DNA of 6,121 nucleotides from Acidobacteriaceae bacterium (GTDB lineage Bacteria > Acidobacteriota > Terriglobia > Terriglobales > Acidobacteriaceae), in contig PLKY01000263.1 in NCBI GenBank assembly GCA_003140785.1, positions 1-6,121 on the forward strand. Direction: 5' to 3'. A program made the position numbers and the translations under genes. How positions within the stretch are numbered: position 1 is the stretch's first letter; every line of letters starts with the position of its first letter. This document shows positions 4,910-6,121 of this stretch, in pieces. The notes beneath the pieces were generated by a model that worked only from the letters and a program-made list of their open reading frames with translations, made no database searches and was not told the DNA's origin.

Positions 4910-6121
4910 ATGGCCACAACCGAACAGTTGCCTGAGAGCTATGTTGCGGCGGAGGTGGATCCGCGCGTATTGATTCCAGTCACGCCGGGTGTCGCGCCGG
5001 CAGTGAATCCGTGGATTGTCGCCATTTCAGTGATGCTGGCGACGTTTATGGAGGTGCTGGACACGGCGATTGCGTCGGTGGCGCTGCCGTATATTGCAGG
5101 CTCGCTGGCGGCTTCGAACTCGGAAGCGACGTGGGTGCTGACCAGCTATCTGATCGCGAATGCGGTGATCCTGCCGGCGAGTAACTGGTTCGCGCTCCGG
5201 TTTGGGCGCAAGCGATTTCTGATCTCGTGCGTGGTGCTGTTTACGGTTGCGAGCTTCTTTTGTGGGGCGGCGCCTACGCTGGAACTGCTGTTGTTGGCGC
5301 GGGTGCTGCAGGGAGCGGGCGGTGGCGCGCTACAGCCGCTGTCGCAGGCCATCCTGCTGGAGAGCTTTCCGCCGGCTAGGCGCGGCGCGGCGATGGCGCT
5401 GTTCGGGTTTGGCGTAGTGGTGGCGCCGGTGCTGGGGCCGACACTGGGCGGATGGCTGACTGATACGTATAGCTGGCGGTATGCGTTCTACATCAACATT
5501 CCAGTGGGCGCGCTGGCGGTGTATATGATCAGCCGGTTTGTGCATGATCCGCCGTATGTGAAGAATGCGAAGCCGGGCGCGTTCGACAACCTGGGATTTG
5601 GGCTGCTGATCCTGTGGACGGGATGTCTGCAGGTGGTGCTCGACAAGGGGCAGGAAGATGGCTGGTTCGGCGCGGTGTGGATTCGCTGGGCGGTAATGGT
5701 GCTGGGCGTGTCGCTGTTCTGGTTCATGCACCACTGTTGGACGGCGCGCGATCCGTTGGTTCGGCTGCGGGTGCTGCGGGATCGCAATTTCGCTGTGGGC
5801 TGCCTGCTGATCTTCCTGCTTGGCTTCACCATTTACATCACCATCAGCATTCTGCCGCTGTTCTACCAAGAGGTGCTGGGGTACACGGCGCTGACGGCGG
5901 GCATTGTGGTGGGGCCGCGCGGGCTAGGGTCGATGCTGGGGTTGCCGGTGATCGGCGTGATCAGCAACAAGATGGACAACCGCTACCTGCTGAGCGCGGG
6001 ATTCATCGTGTTCGGAGTTTGCACGCTGTACTTCTCGTTTGTGAATCTGGCGATTGGACCTACGACATTGCTGGTGCCGATTGTGCTGACCGGATTCGCG
6101 CTGAGCTTTGTGTTTGTGCCG
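4910..6121 (+). CDS. DHA2-family (EmrB/QacA-like) MFS drug/proton antiporter, C-terminus outside window
   Basis: The first 404 residues of an inner-membrane, proton-driven exporter are present; the family is usually 500-540 residues with 14 membrane helices, so roughly 100-130 residues are missing. A 35-residue cytoplasmic N-terminus leads into TM1. The DHA2 motif D1 is LDTAIASVALP (50-60), with the conserved TM1 Asp at 51. Motif A is NWFALRFGRKRFL (92-104), motif B is RVLQGAGGG (131-139), and motif C is APVLGPTLGGWL (172-183). SWRYAFYINIPVG (188-200) is also typical of EmrB-like proteins. These place it with EmrB and relatives, which often pair with a HlyD-type EmrA adaptor; none lies in this window, but it could be downstream. 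ATG 4910 was chosen; in-frame GTGs at 4883 and 4889 are possible. AGGG lies 10 nt upstream. The inverted repeat over this site suggests regulated expression. Confidence 0.92.
   Translation, partial: MATTEQLPESYVAAEVDPRVLIPVTPGVAPAVNPWIVAISVMLATFMEVLDTAIASVALPYIAGSLAASNSEATWVLTSYLIANAVILPASNWFALRFGRKRFLISCVVLFTVASFFCGAAPTLELLLLARVLQGAGGGALQPLSQAILLESFPPARRGAAMALFGFGVVVAPVLGPTLGGWLTDTYSWRYAFYINIPVGALAVYMISRFVHDPPYVKNAKPGAFDNLGFGLLILWTGCLQVVLDKGQEDGWFGAVWIRWAVMVLGVSLFWFMHHCWTARDPLVRLRVLRDRNFAVGCLLIFLLGFTIYITISILPLFYQEVLGYTALTAGIVVGPRGLGSMLGLPVIGVISNKMDNRYLLSAGFIVFGVCTLYFSFVNLAIGPTTLLVPIVLTGFALSFVFVP

Noticed and set aside
4092..4919. Long minus-strand open frame (275 codons) antisense to the methyltransferase
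   Set aside because: Its product is Arg/His-rich low-complexity with no motif, and the opposite strand carries a clear SAM-methyltransferase. It is a GC-rich shadow frame.
5330..5869. Minus-strand 179-codon frame inside the exporter gene
   Set aside because: His/Gln/Arg-rich shadow of a clear MFS transporter.
1..6121. CRISPR array, tRNA, insertion sequence, toxin-antitoxin or phage defence system
   Set aside because: I saw no regularly spaced repeats, tRNA-like folds, transposase motifs or paired small toxin/antitoxin genes. The gene content is housekeeping, envelope and efflux.

Overview
The window (6121 bp, GC-rich) looks like ordinary chromosome from a Gram-negative (diderm) bacterium. 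The evidence is a complete lipid A gene (lpxB), a Sec-type secreted small protein, an exported M1-peptidase-like protein and an inner-membrane drug/proton antiporter. The style of the methyltransferase and of the small secreted protein reminds me of Acidobacteriota (Terriglobia), but that is an impression and not a database result. The + strand is G-rich throughout: + genes favour G-ending codons (GCG, CTG, GTG) and - genes favour C-ending ones (GCC, CTC, ATC).

Layout: positions 1-3060 carry three minus-strand genes. Read in transcription order (right to left) they are a small secreted protein of unknown function (2692-3060), lpxB for lipid-A-disaccharide synthase (1137-2462), and the N-terminal part of an exported M1-aminopeptidase-like protein that runs off the left edge (1-1067). 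The M1-like protein keeps the family scaffold but lacks most of the zinc site: HExxH reads NTIAH and the distal Glu ligand is Asn. It is probably a pseudo-peptidase. lpxB and the M1-like gene are 69 bp apart and could share a transcript.

Positions 3061-3260 form a divergent intergenic region with a good minus-strand promoter candidate (TATAAT). From 3261 on, all genes are on the plus strand: a 101-residue single-pass membrane protein of unknown function (3261-3566), a 246-bp gap with a small inverted repeat, a SAM-dependent O-methyltransferase of the COMT/hydroxyneurosporene type (3813-4841), and a DHA2-family (EmrB/QacA-like) MFS exporter (4910 to the right edge, incomplete). A perfect 10-bp inverted repeat spans the gap between methyltransferase and exporter and overlaps the exporter's ribosome-binding region. 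The methyltransferase and exporter may act together, modifying and exporting a small molecule, but only their adjacency suggests this.

I found no RNA genes, CRISPR arrays, insertion sequences, phage genes or evident defence system. The observations most worth following up are the degenerate M1 protein and the inverted repeat before the exporter.
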